From Fluctibacter halophilus (GTDB lineage: Bacteria > Pseudomonadota > Gammaproteobacteria > Enterobacterales > Alteromonadaceae), in assembly GCF_020687825.1 (NCBI RefSeq), contig NZ_JAJEWP010000002.1:310001-374000 (forward strand): a stretch of 64,000 nt of DNA. Reading direction: 5' to 3'. Positions 32,352 to 43,416 of the stretch are shown one piece after another (the stretch's first letter is position 1; each line of letters starts with the position of its first letter). The translations under genes were made by a program, and so were the position numbers. The notes beneath the pieces were generated by a model, which ran no database searches, was not told the DNA's origin, and saw nothing but the letters and a program-made list of their open reading frames with translations.

Positions 32352-32882
32352 TCAGAAGCGATGCACGTAGGCCAGATTAAAAAAGTCCATACCGGGGTTT
32401 TTGGAATTCAGTCCGCCGTTGGAATAGTGCAGATAGCGCACCGCAATCGTGTGTTGGCGGGAAAACTCAAGTCTTACGCCGAGCCGGTCCTCAAACTGAT
32501 AGTGAGAGCCGATATCCTTGCCGGCAAAACGGGTATCGTTGACCAATGACACACCGATGCCGGCTTCCCAATACAACGGATAGGTACCTGCCAGTGTCGC
32601 GAACTGTTTGCTGATCACCGGTGACAGGGCCAGCACCAGGTTTGACTCATGGCGAGCCGGATCGCCAAATTCCCAAAGATTCAGGCTGGCTTCCCAGTAA
32701 ATATCCACGTCACCGACCCAAGGCAGCGTTATCAGCTGCGTTTCTACCGGCCGGTAGCCGAGTCGCAGCCCTTTGACATTGCCCTCACCCTGCAGGTAAT
32801 CAATGGCCACTGCCTGGCCGGCATTGGCAGTCATCGTAGTCACAAGGCTCAGGCATAAAAGCAGAAAAATGTAGCGTTTCAC
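32352..32882 (-). CDS. pagL: PagL-type lipid A 3-O-deacylase
   Basis: A 176-residue outer-membrane protein with a signal peptide (MKRYIFLLLCLSLVTTMTANA) and alternating aromatic strands ending in the C-terminal Phe. The signature LHYSNGGLNSKNPGMDFF carries His152 and Ser154 of the PagL catalytic site. PagL removes the 3-O acyl chain of lipid A in the outer leaflet, changing its toxicity and permeability. The position of the active-site Glu (twelve residues after Ser) is Asp166 here. Single gene, on the strand of srmB and cca. Confidence 0.85.
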   Translation of the reverse strand: MKRYIFLLLCLSLVTTMTANAGQAVAIDYLQGEGNVKGLRLGYRPVETQLITLPWVGDVDIYWEASLNLWEFGDPARHESNLVLALSPVISKQFATLAGTYPLYWEAGIGVSLVNDTRFAGKDIGSHYQFEDRLGVRLEFSRQHTIAVRYLHYSNGGLNSKNPGMDFFNLAYVHRF

Positions 32883-33008
32883 AACAGACCTCCTTAATGG
32901 TGGCCTATTCTAAAAACGTATAGATATTAAAAATATTAGCAAATATTGGAATAAACGTTCGATCAGGCCGAAAGCATTGAACAACGGTATGCCGGTCATC
33001 AGGATTTT

Positions 33009-34235
33009 TTATGCGTCGGTTACACCCAGTTGCCGAATCGTTTCCAGACGCGCACGCTGAATGGCCTCCTTGATCGCTGCTCCCTGATAGCCTTGGGCAA
33101 CGATTGCTTTGATATCAACCGATTGCGCGGCACGGAGTGCCCGTCTGACATGATCAGCCTGAGGGTAAGGGGTTTGTTCCAAACCGGTGCGTCCGCGGGC
33201 ATCCGCCTCACAGGCCAGTAGGATATGTTCAAAGCGTTCGGGTTTGCGCCAGGCATCACAACTGTCAAACAGCCGTAGCATGGTCGTGGGTTTAATTGCC
33301 ATGGCCCGGTGTACCAGCGTGTGATACTGACATACGAGGCGGGCCAATTCGGCACAATGGTTAGGGACTTTGAGGCGTTTATTCAGCGCGTCAATGGGCT
33401 CAAGTCCCAGGTGTTCATGGCCATGATGGGAGGGCCATTGCTCTGGGTCTGTTTTGGCTTTGCCCAAATCATGCACCAACGCCGCATAGCGCACATCCAA
33501 ACGCTCTGACAAGTTCACCGCCTGTTCAACCACCATCAGGGTATGAATGCCGGTGTCGATTTCAGGGTGCCACTTGGCCGGGTTCGGGATCCCCCACAGG
33601 GGCTCCAGCTCAGCGAACCAGGGCGACAGTGCATTGCATTGGCGCAGAATATCGAAATACACCGCAGGGTGAGGATCGGTCAGGGCCCGTGAGGTTTCCT
33701 TCCAGACCCGTTCAGCGGTCAGGCTCACCAGTTCGCCCGATGCCGCGATGTCCTGCATCAGTGTGAGGGTTTCGGGGGCGATGCTAAAGCCAAGACCGTG
33801 ATAGCGTGCCGCGAAGCGGGCTACCCGCAACACCCGCAGGGGATCTTCCACGAAGGCATCGGACACGTGGCGTAAAATTCGTTGTTCCAGGTCGGCTTTG
33901 CCATTAAAGGGGTCAATCAGGTTGCCGTGCTCATCCTCGGCCATCGCATTGACGGTCAGGTCGCGGCGCAGCAAGTCCTGCTCCAGGGTAACGTCAGGAG
34001 TGGTGTGACAGACGAAGCCTGTATAGCCCCGACCGGCCTTGCGCTCTGTGCGGGCGAGGGCATATTCTTCACGGGTCTGGGGATGCAGAAAGACCGGAAA
34101 ATCCTTTCCTACCTGGGTAAATCCCTTCGCCAGCATATCGTCCGGGGTCGCACCCACAACAACCCAGTCACGTTCAGTGACCGGTCGGTTCAACATTTGG
34201 TCGCGAACGGCGCCACCTACCAGATAGACTTGCAT
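33009..34235 (-). CDS. cca: CCA-adding tRNA nucleotidyltransferase
   Basis: A 408-residue class II CCA enzyme with an HD domain. The N-terminus [12 protein letters not shown] gives the nucleotidyltransferase GG/D motif and [12 protein letters not shown] the RRD signature. The HD region [12 protein letters not shown]...[13 protein letters not shown] corresponds to the E. coli type with 2'-phosphatase activity. It repairs or completes the 3' CCA of tRNAs. ATG 34235 gives the same start as E. coli Cca ([12 protein letters not shown]); the frame to 34244 adds three codons. Transcribed away from gspA. Confidence 0.96.
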   Translation of the reverse strand: MQVYLVGGAVRDQMLNRPVTERDWVVVGATPDDMLAKGFTQVGKDFPVFLHPQTREEYALARTERKAGRGYTGFVCHTTPDVTLEQDLLRRDLTVNAMAEDEHGNLIDPFNGKADLEQRILRHVSDAFVEDPLRVLRVARFAARYHGLGFSIAPETLTLMQDIAASGELVSLTAERVWKETSRALTDPHPAVYFDILRQCNALSPWFAELEPLWGIPNPAKWHPEIDTGIHTLMVVEQAVNLSERLDVRYAALVHDLGKAKTDPEQWPSHHGHEHLGLEPIDALNKRLKVPNHCAELARLVCQYHTLVHRAMAIKPTTMLRLFDSCDAWRKPERFEHILLACEADARGRTGLEQTPYPQADHVRRALRAAQSVDIKAIVAQGYQGAAIKEAIQRARLETIRQLGVTDA

Positions 34236-34382
34236 AAATCCCACGCGTAAACTGTCAGGCTATCAGTATGCCTGAACTTGGCTCATGCCCCAACTGCTTG
34301 TCACTGTAGTGTCTTTGACATGCATGGCAGAAGTGGTTAGTTTAGGCTCGCTTCCGGCGTGAACCAACCATAACAGACGTGC

Positions 34383-35294
34383 ATGTATCTTAATTATTTC
34401 GGTTTGACCGACAACCCATTTTCGATTGCCCCTAATCCGGACTTCCTTTACATGAGTCCCCGGCATAAAGAAGCCCTTGCTCACCTGACCTTCGGCCTGA
34501 GAGAAAGTGGCGGTTTTGTGATGCTCACCGGCGAAGTCGGGACCGGCAAAACCACCGTGGCACGTAAGCTACTCGAACAGCTTCCTGACAATACCCAGGT
34601 TGCCATGATCCTCAATCCGACCTTGTCGGCGATGGAGTTGCTGGCCACCATCAGCGATGAGCTGGGGATTGAGTACAGTGCGGAACAAGCCAGTCTGAAG
34701 TATTTTACCGATCGCATTCTGGCCAAATTGGCCAGCAATCACGCCCTGGGCGTCAACACGGTTTTGATTATCGATGAGGCCCAGCACCTGATGCCTGAAG
34801 TGCTGGAACAACTGCGCTTGCTGACCAATCTTGAAACCCGGCGGGAAAAGTTGCTCAAGGTGGTGTTGATAGGCCAGCCTGAATTGCAGGTATTGCTCAA
34901 GCGCAATGAATTGCGCCAACTGGCTCAGCGAATTACCGCCCGTTACCATCTGTTGCCATTGGCCGCGACTGAGGTGCAGGCCTATGTTGCGCACCGCCTG
35001 ACGGTTGCCGGGTGTCAGGCGCCGCTGTTTTCTGCTCACAGCCTGACTGCCTTGTATCAAATCACTGGCGGCATACCGCGGGTGATTAACCTGCTGTGTG
35101 ATCGCGCCCTGTCGTTGGCATTTATGGCCCAACAGACCCGTGTACGTCGTCATGTGTTGGTGGTGGCTGCTGAACAGATCCTCGGTACCGATGTGGTCAG
35201 CCAGCGCCAGGAAAAACGCCGCTGGATATGGCTGACGGGCTTGTTCACGCTGGCGGTGCTGATGGGGTTTGTTGTGGGAGGTGGCTATGCGTGA
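34383..35294 (+). CDS. gspA: GspA/ExeA-type ATPase, short form
   Basis: A 303-residue AAA-type ATPase. Walker A GEVGTGKTT lies at residues 50-58 and Walker B VLIIDEAQ near 125, with the ExeA N-terminus MYLNYFGLTDNPFSIAPNPDFLYMSPRHKEAL. A single C-terminal helix (residues 280-299) anchors it in the inner membrane. ExeA proteins use ATP to help assemble the type II secretion secretin through peptidoglycan. This copy ends after the membrane helix and lacks the periplasmic peptidoglycan-binding domain of full-length ExeA. Coupled with gspB, whose start overlaps its end. Confidence 0.9.
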   Translation: MYLNYFGLTDNPFSIAPNPDFLYMSPRHKEALAHLTFGLRESGGFVMLTGEVGTGKTTVARKLLEQLPDNTQVAMILNPTLSAMELLATISDELGIEYSAEQASLKYFTDRILAKLASNHALGVNTVLIIDEAQHLMPEVLEQLRLLTNLETRREKLLKVVLIGQPELQVLLKRNELRQLAQRITARYHLLPLAATEVQAYVAHRLTVAGCQAPLFSAHSLTALYQITGGIPRVINLLCDRALSLAFMAQQTRVRRHVLVVAAEQILGTDVVSQRQEKRRWIWLTGLFTLAVLMGFVVGGGYA

Positions 35295-36336
35295 GCGTAA
35301 GCACATTGATGCGCTGAGTCCCGGCATGGTGATTGTTCAGATTACCGAACAAAACGGCCCGGTCACGATCAAAAAATCAGGCTTGATCAGCAGCCAGGAC
35401 ATGATCAACGGCTTGCGCGAGATGGGCGTGGTCGAGGTGGAAATTGATACTGCGCAGACCGTTGAAATTGCATCCACACCGGCCAACTTGTCGGCCACCG
35501 CACAATTGCTCAAACAGGGTGATAAAGGGCCGGCAAGGGACCCTGACGGGCATGATCACATTAACCGCAGCCTGTTTCTGACCACTGCCGATGAATTGCC
35601 CACGCCGCTGCGCTTCTATGCCAAACCGGTTTTGCAGGCACTCGTGGTGTTGCTGCTCGGTGGTGCTATTGGTTTTGGCGGCGCGCGCTGGTTGCATCAA
35701 CCGATTGAAGTCGACAGCTTGCTGGCACAGCAGTCAGCGCCGATGACTAAACCGCTACAACAACCGGCACAACAACCTGCGGCCAGCCCCACTAACAGCA
35801 TTGCGTCTCAGGCGAGTGCGCCTGCCCAGCCGGCGGTTGAAAATAACAGTGCATTGGTAGAATCGGATACCGCGCAGCAAAACCAGGCCGCCATGGTGAT
35901 GAGCAATGAGCTGCAAGCGGATAGCGCTTCGCCACAACAGGCGTCCGAGCCTGAAGGTCGGGTGCTGAACGCTCCAGCACAACAACCGGACAGCGAGCAA
36001 TTGTCGCCGGAACTGCTGCGTCGCTTTGAAGCCGCGGTGCAGTCTCTAGACAATGACGCGCCGCCGTCATACGAACCTGAAGTGAAGCGCATCACCGACC
36101 GCCCCCGGGTTCATGAACTCCCTGCACAAGTGCTGACCCAGTTGCCGTCGATGGCATTTACCGCGCACATGTACGCGTCCGATGCAGACGATCGTTGGGT
36201 ACGAATCAATGGAAAGCGCTATCATGAAGGAGAGATGATTGAAAGGGAGTTACAACTGTTGCGTATTGAACCGCAGGAAGTCATCCTCGCCTTCCGTGGG
36301 CAGGAATTCAGCATGGCGGCACTGACCGACTGGTGA
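35287..36336 (+). CDS. gspB: GspB-type secretion protein with an N-terminal DUF3391-like domain
   Basis: A 349-residue protein in three parts. Residues 1-60 (IDALSPGMVIVQITEQNGPVTIKKSG...GVVEVEID) resemble the DUF3391 domain that heads the HD-GYP protein at 37163. A membrane helix lies at 114-133. A Gln/Pro/Ala-rich linker follows (about 140-285), and the C-terminus (FTAHMYASDADDRWVRINGKRYHEGEMI) is a GspB domain that works with GspA in type II secretion. GGAGG (35277-35281) precedes ATG 35287. It overlaps the end of gspA and its stop overlaps the next gene. Confidence 0.85.
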   Translation: MRERKHIDALSPGMVIVQITEQNGPVTIKKSGLISSQDMINGLREMGVVEVEIDTAQTVEIASTPANLSATAQLLKQGDKGPARDPDGHDHINRSLFLTTADELPTPLRFYAKPVLQALVVLLLGGAIGFGGARWLHQPIEVDSLLAQQSAPMTKPLQQPAQQPAASPTNSIASQASAPAQPAVENNSALVESDTAQQNQAAMVMSNELQADSASPQQASEPEGRVLNAPAQQPDSEQLSPELLRRFEAAVQSLDNDAPPSYEPEVKRITDRPRVHELPAQVLTQLPSMAFTAHMYASDADDRWVRINGKRYHEGEMIERELQLLRIEPQEVILAFRGQEFSMAALTDW

Positions 36337-37166
36337 ACACAGTGACCGCAGTGTTGCTAAAAGGACGAACACTGGCGCGGTGTCTTGCTGTGCTGATGTT
36401 GCTGCAGGGAAGTTGTCATGCTCTGGCTGCAATACCGAAACAGGATGCTTTGCTGCAACCCGATGATGTGCGGGTCAATGTGGCCACGGGCGACAATTAT
36501 TTTCCCTATGCCAGTGCTGATGTTCTGGACGGCGGATGGTCCTTGGCCATCGTTCGGGCAGTGTTTGCGCGAATGCATACACCATTGAACATCGATGTGC
36601 TGCCGTGGGCAAGGGGATTTAAGTGGTCATTGGATCACAAATACCTTGGTACCTTTCCCTATGTGTACAACCAGGAACGGGGCGAGCAATTTCTCTATTC
36701 AGATCCGATTAACTTTATCAGTGTCGAGCTGTTTGTAGCTGCCGACAGTGCAATCCACAGTGAGGGCGATATTCACGGCTTGCGACTGTGTATGCCAATG
36801 GGGTATTCGGTTACCAGTGCGGTGGGGTCGTTGGTTGAACGTTACCAACTGGTTCTCACTCGCGCTGCCGACACTCAGGGATGCTTCGCGCAGGTTGAGA
36901 AGGGCTGGGCCGACGTGGGGGTCATAAACCGGCATTTCCATCCCCAGCATCTTCGCAACATCTACCATATTGAGCAGGGGATCCGGGTCGTTCCGGTAAG
37001 GCACGAAAAAGTACCCTTGTATTTTATCATTGCCAAAGATTACCCCGAGGCAAAGGCGTGGATGGCGCGTTTTAACCGGGCTCTGGACAGCCTGCAACAG
37101 GATGGCAGCATCGACGCCATTAACCAGCGTTATACTGACTGGCTGACGGCGCCACCGCAGCCTTAG
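36333..37166 (+). CDS. Family-3-like periplasmic solute-binding protein
   Basis: A 277-residue exported protein with an N-terminal signal (LARCLAVLMLLQGSCHALA). It has the two-lobed solute-binding fold: VNVATGDNYFPYASADVLDGGWSLAIVRAVFARM, YSDPINFISVELFVA, and the terminal LDSLQQDGSIDAINQRY. Such proteins bind amino acids or small polar ligands. No ABC permease is nearby, so it may serve as a sensor or an orphan receptor. GTG 36333 overlaps the gspB stop codon, making it the third gene of that operon. Confidence 0.82.
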   Translation: MNTVTAVLLKGRTLARCLAVLMLLQGSCHALAAIPKQDALLQPDDVRVNVATGDNYFPYASADVLDGGWSLAIVRAVFARMHTPLNIDVLPWARGFKWSLDHKYLGTFPYVYNQERGEQFLYSDPINFISVELFVAADSAIHSEGDIHGLRLCMPMGYSVTSAVGSLVERYQLVLTRAADTQGCFAQVEKGWADVGVINRHFHPQHLRNIYHIEQGIRVVPVRHEKVPLYFIIAKDYPEAKAWMARFNRALDSLQQDGSIDAINQRYTDWLTAPPQP

Positions 37167-38356
37167 TCGGGCAGGGTATCCAGAAACACTTCACGGAAAA
37201 ACTTGGTCAGGTTCAGGCCAAACTCTTCCGGGCGCACACTGCGCTCGATTTCTTCACTGACTTTGCTCAAATCCAGCATTTTTGTTTCAGCGTAATGGCC
37301 GGATTTTAGGTGGTAAAACGTCGCCACAATCGGTTGTAACGGCTTTTTGGCATTGGCACGGATCACAATGGCGAGACGTTCATTGGTCAGTTTGACCAGT
37401 GAGCCAACCGGATGTACACCCAGACACTGGACAAATTTCTGTACCAGATCCTGATCATAACCGGGATTTTTCAGCAGGCTCTTTAGGGCTGCCGTCGCGG
37501 GGATCGGGTTTTGGTGGGAGCGGGGGCTGACCATGGCATCGTAGCTGTCCACGATACCCGCCATGCGGGCATGGAAGCTGACCTTGTCACCTTCTTTTTT
37601 GTCCGGGTAGCCCGAACCATCAATGCGCTCGTGGTGATTGTAAATCAGGTCACGGACGATTGCGGGTGCATCACCACAACGCTCCACTATGTCCAGGCCA
37701 ACATCCACATGGGTTGAAATAATGTCACGTTCGGTGGCGGTCAGCGGGCCTTTCTTATCGATAATATCCCGAGGCACATTGGCCATACCGATGTCCATCA
37801 GTAACGCGCCCATGGCGAGGTCGGCAATCTCCTGGGTGTCGAGGTCCAGATGGCGGGCAAACATGGCCATCAGAATGGAACAGTTGAGTGAGTGTTCCAG
37901 CAGGTACTCGTCGGATTTTTGCATCAACGACAAACAAGACAAGGCATTGGGCGTGTCGAACACGTTGTCGATAATGTCGTGACTGAGTGTGTTCACCCGG
38001 TCCAGGTCGATTTTTTGATCTTTCTGGATACGTTTCAGAAAGCCTCGGTGAATTCCTTTGGCCTGTTCATACAACTTGGTCGCCTGTTCCAACTGCTCTT
38101 TAACTGGCTTTTGCGCCGGTTTGGGGGCAGGCTTGGGGGCTGGTTTAGGTGCCGGGGCAGCTTCCACTGGAGCAGTGGAAATTCCTTTGGTCTCATCAAC
38201 TTCCAGTTTCAGTACACCTTTGAGGCGCAATGCCTCAATGGCCTTTTCCGTCTTGACGACGCCGCGACTGCGGATACGTAAAGAGCCCGTTTGCTCGGTC
38301 ACAGCGTTGACATACATGCCAGGCTGCAACTCATCGATGGCGATTATGCGTAGCAT
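37163..38356 (-). CDS. HD-GYP domain protein with DUF3391 and altered metal motif
   Basis: A 397-residue protein. Residues 1-60 are a DUF3391 domain, residues 65-86 a Pro/Lys-rich linker with PAPK repeats, and 120-330 an HD-GYP domain. HSLNC at 155-159, HHE at 241-243 and GSGYP at 247-251 are kept. The HD dyad is changed: ALLMDIGM has Met187 where the metal-binding His should be, followed by Asp188. HD-GYP enzymes hydrolyse cyclic di-GMP. Loss of this His suggests reduced or altered activity, possibly a receptor. It is convergent with the solute-binding gene, overlapping it by four bases. Confidence 0.88.
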   Translation of the reverse strand: MLRIIAIDELQPGMYVNAVTEQTGSLRIRSRGVVKTEKAIEALRLKGVLKLEVDETKGISTAPVEAAPAPKPAPKPAPKPAQKPVKEQLEQATKLYEQAKGIHRGFLKRIQKDQKIDLDRVNTLSHDIIDNVFDTPNALSCLSLMQKSDEYLLEHSLNCSILMAMFARHLDLDTQEIADLAMGALLMDIGMANVPRDIIDKKGPLTATERDIISTHVDVGLDIVERCGDAPAIVRDLIYNHHERIDGSGYPDKKEGDKVSFHARMAGIVDSYDAMVSPRSHQNPIPATAALKSLLKNPGYDQDLVQKFVQCLGVHPVGSLVKLTNERLAIVIRANAKKPLQPIVATFYHLKSGHYAETKMLDLSKVSEEIERSVRPEEFGLNLTKFFREVFLDTLPD

Positions 38357-38461
38357 ACCCCGTTGAATACCTTTGTCATTGTTTGTACTGAATATTCATG
38401 ATGAAGCGTCATTCGTCAAGCAACAACGCCTTATCATGCAGTTGTCAGGTGAATATCGGTG

Positions 38462-39064
38462 CTATTTTAACCACGCGGGTTGTGCTGATTCAAAAGCGGC
38501 AATGGTCGCTTCATGCTCCAGCGTCTGACCGATAGCATCCAGCCCTTTGAGCAGGTTATGTTTGTGATGCGCTGCAATCTCAAACGCATACTCGGTACTG
38601 CCAATTCGCACACACTGTTGTGGCAAGTCCACTTCAATCACCGTATCCGGTGCCTTTTCGACCTCGGCAAACAACGCATCCATGGCGACCGGATCCAAAC
38701 TGACCGGCAGCAACTGATTATTGATGCAATTGCCGTAAAAGATATCGGCAAAGCTGGTCGCGATAATCACACGAAAACCGAAGTCGGCCAGCGCCCAAGG
38801 GGCGTGCTCACGGCTTGAACCACAACCGAAGTTTTCCCGGGCTAACAGAATACTGGCGCCCTGATACTGGGGCTGATTGAGCACAAAGTCAGGGTTAGGC
38901 TCCTGTTCATGCAAGTCCAGATATCGCCAATCATGAAACAGATGTTTGCCGTATCCAGCGCGGGTCACGCCGGTCAGAAACTGCTTAGGAATGATTTGGT
39001 CAGTATCAACGTTGGCCTGGTTTAATGGCAGCGCTGTGCCTGAATGTTGGTTAAATCCGCCCAT
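38462..39064 (-). CDS. leuD: LeuD, 3-isopropylmalate dehydratase small subunit
   Basis: A 200-residue swivel subunit of isopropylmalate isomerase with [35 protein letters not shown] and ISNNQLLPV-like text ([12 protein letters not shown]). With LeuC it moves the hydroxyl group of 2-isopropylmalate to make 3-isopropylmalate in leucine synthesis. Its start follows leuC by 3 bp and it is the last gene of the leu operon. Confidence 0.98.
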   Translation of the reverse strand: MGGFNQHSGTALPLNQANVDTDQIIPKQFLTGVTRAGYGKHLFHDWRYLDLHEQEPNPDFVLNQPQYQGASILLARENFGCGSSREHAPWALADFGFRVIIATSFADIFYGNCINNQLLPVSLDPVAMDALFAEVEKAPDTVIEVDLPQQCVRIGSTEYAFEIAAHHKHNLLKGLDAIGQTLEHEATIAAFESAQPAWLK

Positions 39065-39067
39065 GGG

Positions 39068-40468
39068 TTATCCTTGAAATGTTCTTACATCGGTGAAGTG
39101 GCCGGTCAATGCAGCGGCTGCCGCCATTGCCGGGCTGACCAGGTGGGTGCGGGCACCACGCCCCTGACGGCCTTCAAAATTGCGGTTACTGGTGGAAGCA
39201 CAACGATCGCCAGGACCGAGCAGGTCATCGTTCATGCCCAGGCACATGGAGCAGCCTGGCAGGCGCCATTCGAATCCAGCGTCGATAAAAATTTTGTCCA
39301 GCGCTTCGGCTTCGGCCTGCTGCTTTACCGCCGCAGAGCCAGGCACCACAATTGCCGTCACACCGCTGGCCACTTTACCCTGTCGGGCGATTTTGGCGGC
39401 GGCACGCAAGTCTTCTATTCGGCTGTTGGTGCAGGATCCAATGAACACATGGTTTACCGCAATGTCGGTGAGGGCCTGACCCGGTTGCAGATCCATGTAC
39501 TTGAGTGCTTTGATGGCGGAGTCGCGCTCAATGGCATCCTGCATCGAGGCGGGGTCGGGCACCGGCTGGTTGATCCCGGTCACCTGACCCGGATTGGTGC
39601 CCCAGGTCACCTGGGGGGCAATATCGGCGGCGTTGAGTGTGACAACGGTATCAAATTCGGCGTCGGCATCGCTGTACAATGTTTTCCAGTACGCTACCGC
39701 TGCATCCCATTGCGACTCAGTGGGGGCATATTCGCGACCTTTGAGGTAGTCAAACGTGGTTTGATCCGGCGCAATCAGACCTGCTTTAGCGCCGGCTTCA
39801 ATGCTCATGTTGCAGATGGTCATGCGCTCTTCCATCGACAGGTTGCGAATCGCTTCGCCGGCATATTCAATCACATGACCGGTGGCACCGGCATGACCGA
39901 TTTCGCCAATGATGGCCAGCACGATGTCTTTGGCGGTTACACCCTGAGGCAGTGTACCCTGCACATCAACCAGCATGCTGCGGGCCTTGCTTTGTTTGAG
40001 GGTTTGGGTCGCCAGCACATGCTCCACCTGGGAGGTGCCAATACCAAATGCCAGTGCGCCGAACGCGCCATGTGTTGCGGTATGGGAGTCACCACACACC
40101 ACGGTCATGCCCGGCTGGATCAGCCCCAGTTCGGGGCCCATCACATGCACGATACCTTGTTTCTGGTGGCCGACGGGATACAGGGTGATACCGTGTTGCT
40201 CACAGTTGTCGGCCAGGGTTTGCAGTTGCAGACGGTTGGCAGGGCCACAGGCATCCAGTGCCAGGGAACGGGTAGAAATACTGTGGTCCATGGTGGCAAA
40301 CGTCTTGTCCGGGCGACGCACCTTGCGCTGCTTTTCTGCCAGGCCGGCAAAGGCCTGTGGTGAGGTAACTTCATGGATAAGGTGGCGATCGATGTACAGT
40401 AACGTATCGCCTTCCAGGTGGCTGACACTATGGGCTTGCCAGATTTTGTCATACAAGGTTTTAGGCAT
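39068..40468 (-). CDS. leuC: LeuC, 3-isopropylmalate dehydratase large subunit
   Basis: A 466-residue aconitase-family protein. The iron-sulfur ligands are in [12 protein letters not shown] and [10 protein letters not shown], and HSTHE-like [31 protein letters not shown] is conserved. Partner of LeuD in leucine synthesis. Nine bases lie between its start and the leuB stop. Confidence 0.98.
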   Translation of the reverse strand: MPKTLYDKIWQAHSVSHLEGDTLLYIDRHLIHEVTSPQAFAGLAEKQRKVRRPDKTFATMDHSISTRSLALDACGPANRLQLQTLADNCEQHGITLYPVGHQKQGIVHVMGPELGLIQPGMTVVCGDSHTATHGAFGALAFGIGTSQVEHVLATQTLKQSKARSMLVDVQGTLPQGVTAKDIVLAIIGEIGHAGATGHVIEYAGEAIRNLSMEERMTICNMSIEAGAKAGLIAPDQTTFDYLKGREYAPTESQWDAAVAYWKTLYSDADAEFDTVVTLNAADIAPQVTWGTNPGQVTGINQPVPDPASMQDAIERDSAIKALKYMDLQPGQALTDIAVNHVFIGSCTNSRIEDLRAAAKIARQGKVASGVTAIVVPGSAAVKQQAEAEALDKIFIDAGFEWRLPGCSMCLGMNDDLLGPGDRCASTSNRNFEGRQGRGARTHLVSPAMAAAAALTGHFTDVRTFQG

Positions 40469-40477
40469 GGAAACTCC

Positions 40478-41575
<1,098 letters not shown>

Positions 41576-43138
41576 TTATACCCCTGCTATTTTTACGTTC
41601 TGTTGTTTTTTCTGCTGGTCAATCTGATCGGCCAGGTGTGTGTTGTTAAGGACATAGATAAAGGCTTTTACGCCGGCTTCGACGATGTCGGTGGCAAGAC
41701 CAATGCCGTTAAAACGACGGCCGTTATATTCTGCCACCACGCTCACCTGAGCCAGTGCATCGGCCCCTTCACCCTTGGAGTCCAGCTTGAAGTCGACGAT
41801 GTCGATGCGTTCATGGCCCAGCGCCTTGGTGATGGCATTGTAGGCGGCATCCACCGGACCGTTACCAATCGCTGCCGAGGTGGTCTCTTTGTCACCGATA
41901 CGCAGCTTGACGGTGGCGCTGGGAATGATTTCGCGGCCGGAATTGGCTTGCAAATACAATAACTGGTAGTGGGCGTGATCGTGTTTTTGCTGGTTGAAGA
42001 ACAACAGCGCTTCCAGATCATAGTCAAACACCTGACCTTTCTTGTCGGCCAGTTGCAGGAAGGCAGCATAGACTTCATCCAGATCATAATCACTGTCCTG
42101 ATAACCCAGTTCATTCAGGCGGTGCTTGATCACGTGTCGGCCTGAACGTGAGGTCAGGTTGAGGTGATTTTTGTTAATCCCGACACTTTCCGGGGTCATG
42201 ATCTCGTAGGTATTCTGGGCTTTAAGAACACCATCCTGGTGAATGCCGGAGCTGTGACTGAAGGCGTTGGCACCGACAATCGCTTTGTTGGCCTGTACCG
42301 GCATGTTGCACAACTGACTGACCAGTTTGGAGGTGCGGGAAATTTCCTGACTGTGGATGTTGGTGCTCAGACCCAGCAATTGTTGTCGGGTCTGTAAAAT
42401 CATCGCAATTTCTTCCAGCGAGCAATTACCGGCCCGCTCGCCAATACCGTTGATGGTGCATTCGATCTGGCGGGCACCTTGTTCAACAGCAGCCAATGAA
42501 TTGGCCACCGCCAGACCCAAATCGTTGTGACAGTGCACTGAGATGGTGGCTTTATCAATGTTGGGTACCCGGTTAAACAAGGTTTGAATGATGCCGCCAA
42601 ATTCCGTCGGCGTGGTGTAGCCGACCGTGTCGGGAATATTGACGGTGCTGGCACCAGCGTGAATTGCTGCTTCAACCATCCGACACAGGTAATCGATGTT
42701 AGTGCGGCCGGCGTCTTCACAGGAAAACTCGACGTCATCGGTGTAACGCCGGGCATGTTTAATCGCGGCTACCGCCATTTCCACCACATCGTCCTGTGAC
42801 TTGCGCAGTTTGGCGTTAACGTGGATATCTGAGGTTGCAATGAAGGTGTGAATGCGAAACTGATCCGCCACCCGCAGTGCCTCGCCGCAGGCATCAATGT
42901 CCTTTTCCAGGGCCCGCGATAACCCGCACACCGTGGCGTTCTTTACTTCTCTGGCAATCCGTTGAACCGAATCAAAGTCTCCCGGAGAAGATACCGGAAA
43001 ACCGGCTTCGATGATGTCGACACCGAGACGTTCCAGGGCCAGGGCTATTTGTAACTTTTCTTTGACGGTCAGGCTGGCAGGCAGCGCCTGTTCGCCGTCA
43101 CGCAGTGTGGTATCAAATATTTTTACCTGGTTGGACAT
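41576..43138 (-). CDS. leuA: LeuA, 2-isopropylmalate synthase
   Basis: A 520-residue enzyme. The N-terminal catalytic barrel has [32 protein letters not shown] and [14 protein letters not shown] (metal ligands). The C-terminal regulatory domain, about 390-520, contains the leucine-binding ACT-like fold, so leucine feedback inhibition is expected. It condenses acetyl-CoA and 2-oxoisovalerate in the first committed step of leucine synthesis. It is preceded by a leader peptide and an attenuator. Confidence 0.98.
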   Translation of the reverse strand: MSNQVKIFDTTLRDGEQALPASLTVKEKLQIALALERLGVDIIEAGFPVSSPGDFDSVQRIAREVKNATVCGLSRALEKDIDACGEALRVADQFRIHTFIATSDIHVNAKLRKSQDDVVEMAVAAIKHARRYTDDVEFSCEDAGRTNIDYLCRMVEAAIHAGASTVNIPDTVGYTTPTEFGGIIQTLFNRVPNIDKATISVHCHNDLGLAVANSLAAVEQGARQIECTINGIGERAGNCSLEEIAMILQTRQQLLGLSTNIHSQEISRTSKLVSQLCNMPVQANKAIVGANAFSHSSGIHQDGVLKAQNTYEIMTPESVGINKNHLNLTSRSGRHVIKHRLNELGYQDSDYDLDEVYAAFLQLADKKGQVFDYDLEALLFFNQQKHDHAHYQLLYLQANSGREIIPSATVKLRIGDKETTSAAIGNGPVDAAYNAITKALGHERIDIVDFKLDSKGEGADALAQVSVVAEYNGRRFNGIGLATDIVEAGVKAFIYVLNNTHLADQIDQQKKQQNVKIAGV

Positions 43139-43173
43139 AGTCGGTTCCTCACCTTGATTGCCTTGCCATAAAC

Positions 43174-43202
43174 GAAAAAACCCGTGCAGGGCACGGGTTT
43201 TT
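43174..43202 (-). terminator. Attenuator of the leuABCD operon
   Basis: On the minus strand AAAACCCGTGC-CCT-GCACGGGTTTTTT forms a strong terminator between the leader peptide stop and the leuA start. GCACGGGT in the leader peptide's last codons is the same sequence as the terminator's 3' arm and can pair with its 5' arm (ACCCGTGC), forming an antiterminator. Confidence 0.9.
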
Positions 43203-43229
43203 GTAGATCTTGCTTACAACGCTTACAGT

Positions 43230-43286
43230 CTACCCGTGCAGTCTTGCTGCCATAAGGAGTAGGGTAGATAGAAGCAGGTGTTGCAT
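43230..43286 (-). CDS. leuL: leu leader peptide
   Basis: An 18-codon ORF encoding MQHLLLSTLLLMAARLHG, with seven leucines, six of them in two runs of three and written with mixed leucine codons (CTG, CTT, CTA and CTA, CTC, CTT). It starts at ATG 43286 and ends at TAG 43230-43232, in front of the attenuator. When leucyl-tRNA is scarce, ribosomes should stall in the leucine runs and favour the antiterminator. Too short for automatic gene calling. Confidence 0.9.
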   Translation of the reverse strand: MQHLLLSTLLLMAARLHG

Positions 43287-43317
43287 GTTGTTTTGCTCTC
43301 GCGTTGTCTGGTTACTA

Positions 43318-43346
43318 TTAGTACCCCGTATGGACGGGGGCGTCAA
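43318..43346 (-). promoter_or_regulatory. Promoter of the leu operon
   Basis: On the minus strand -35 TTGACG (plus 43341-43346), a 17-bp spacer and -10 TACTAA (plus 43318-43323) lie 32 bp upstream of the leader peptide start. The spacer contains CCCCGT and ACGGGG arms. Confidence 0.75.
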
Positions 43347-43416
43347 CCACGCAGGACACTTTCCCATATATCAGATAGTTATAACCGCTGTAGATTGAGC
43401 ATTTTTGACCGAAAGG

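Noticed and set aside
39044-40363. 439-codon open frame antisense to leuC and part of leuD
   Set aside because: Lies wholly opposite a confident core enzyme. Its translation is low-complexity in composition with no recognisable motif or ribosome binding site, typical of antisense frames in codon-biased genes.
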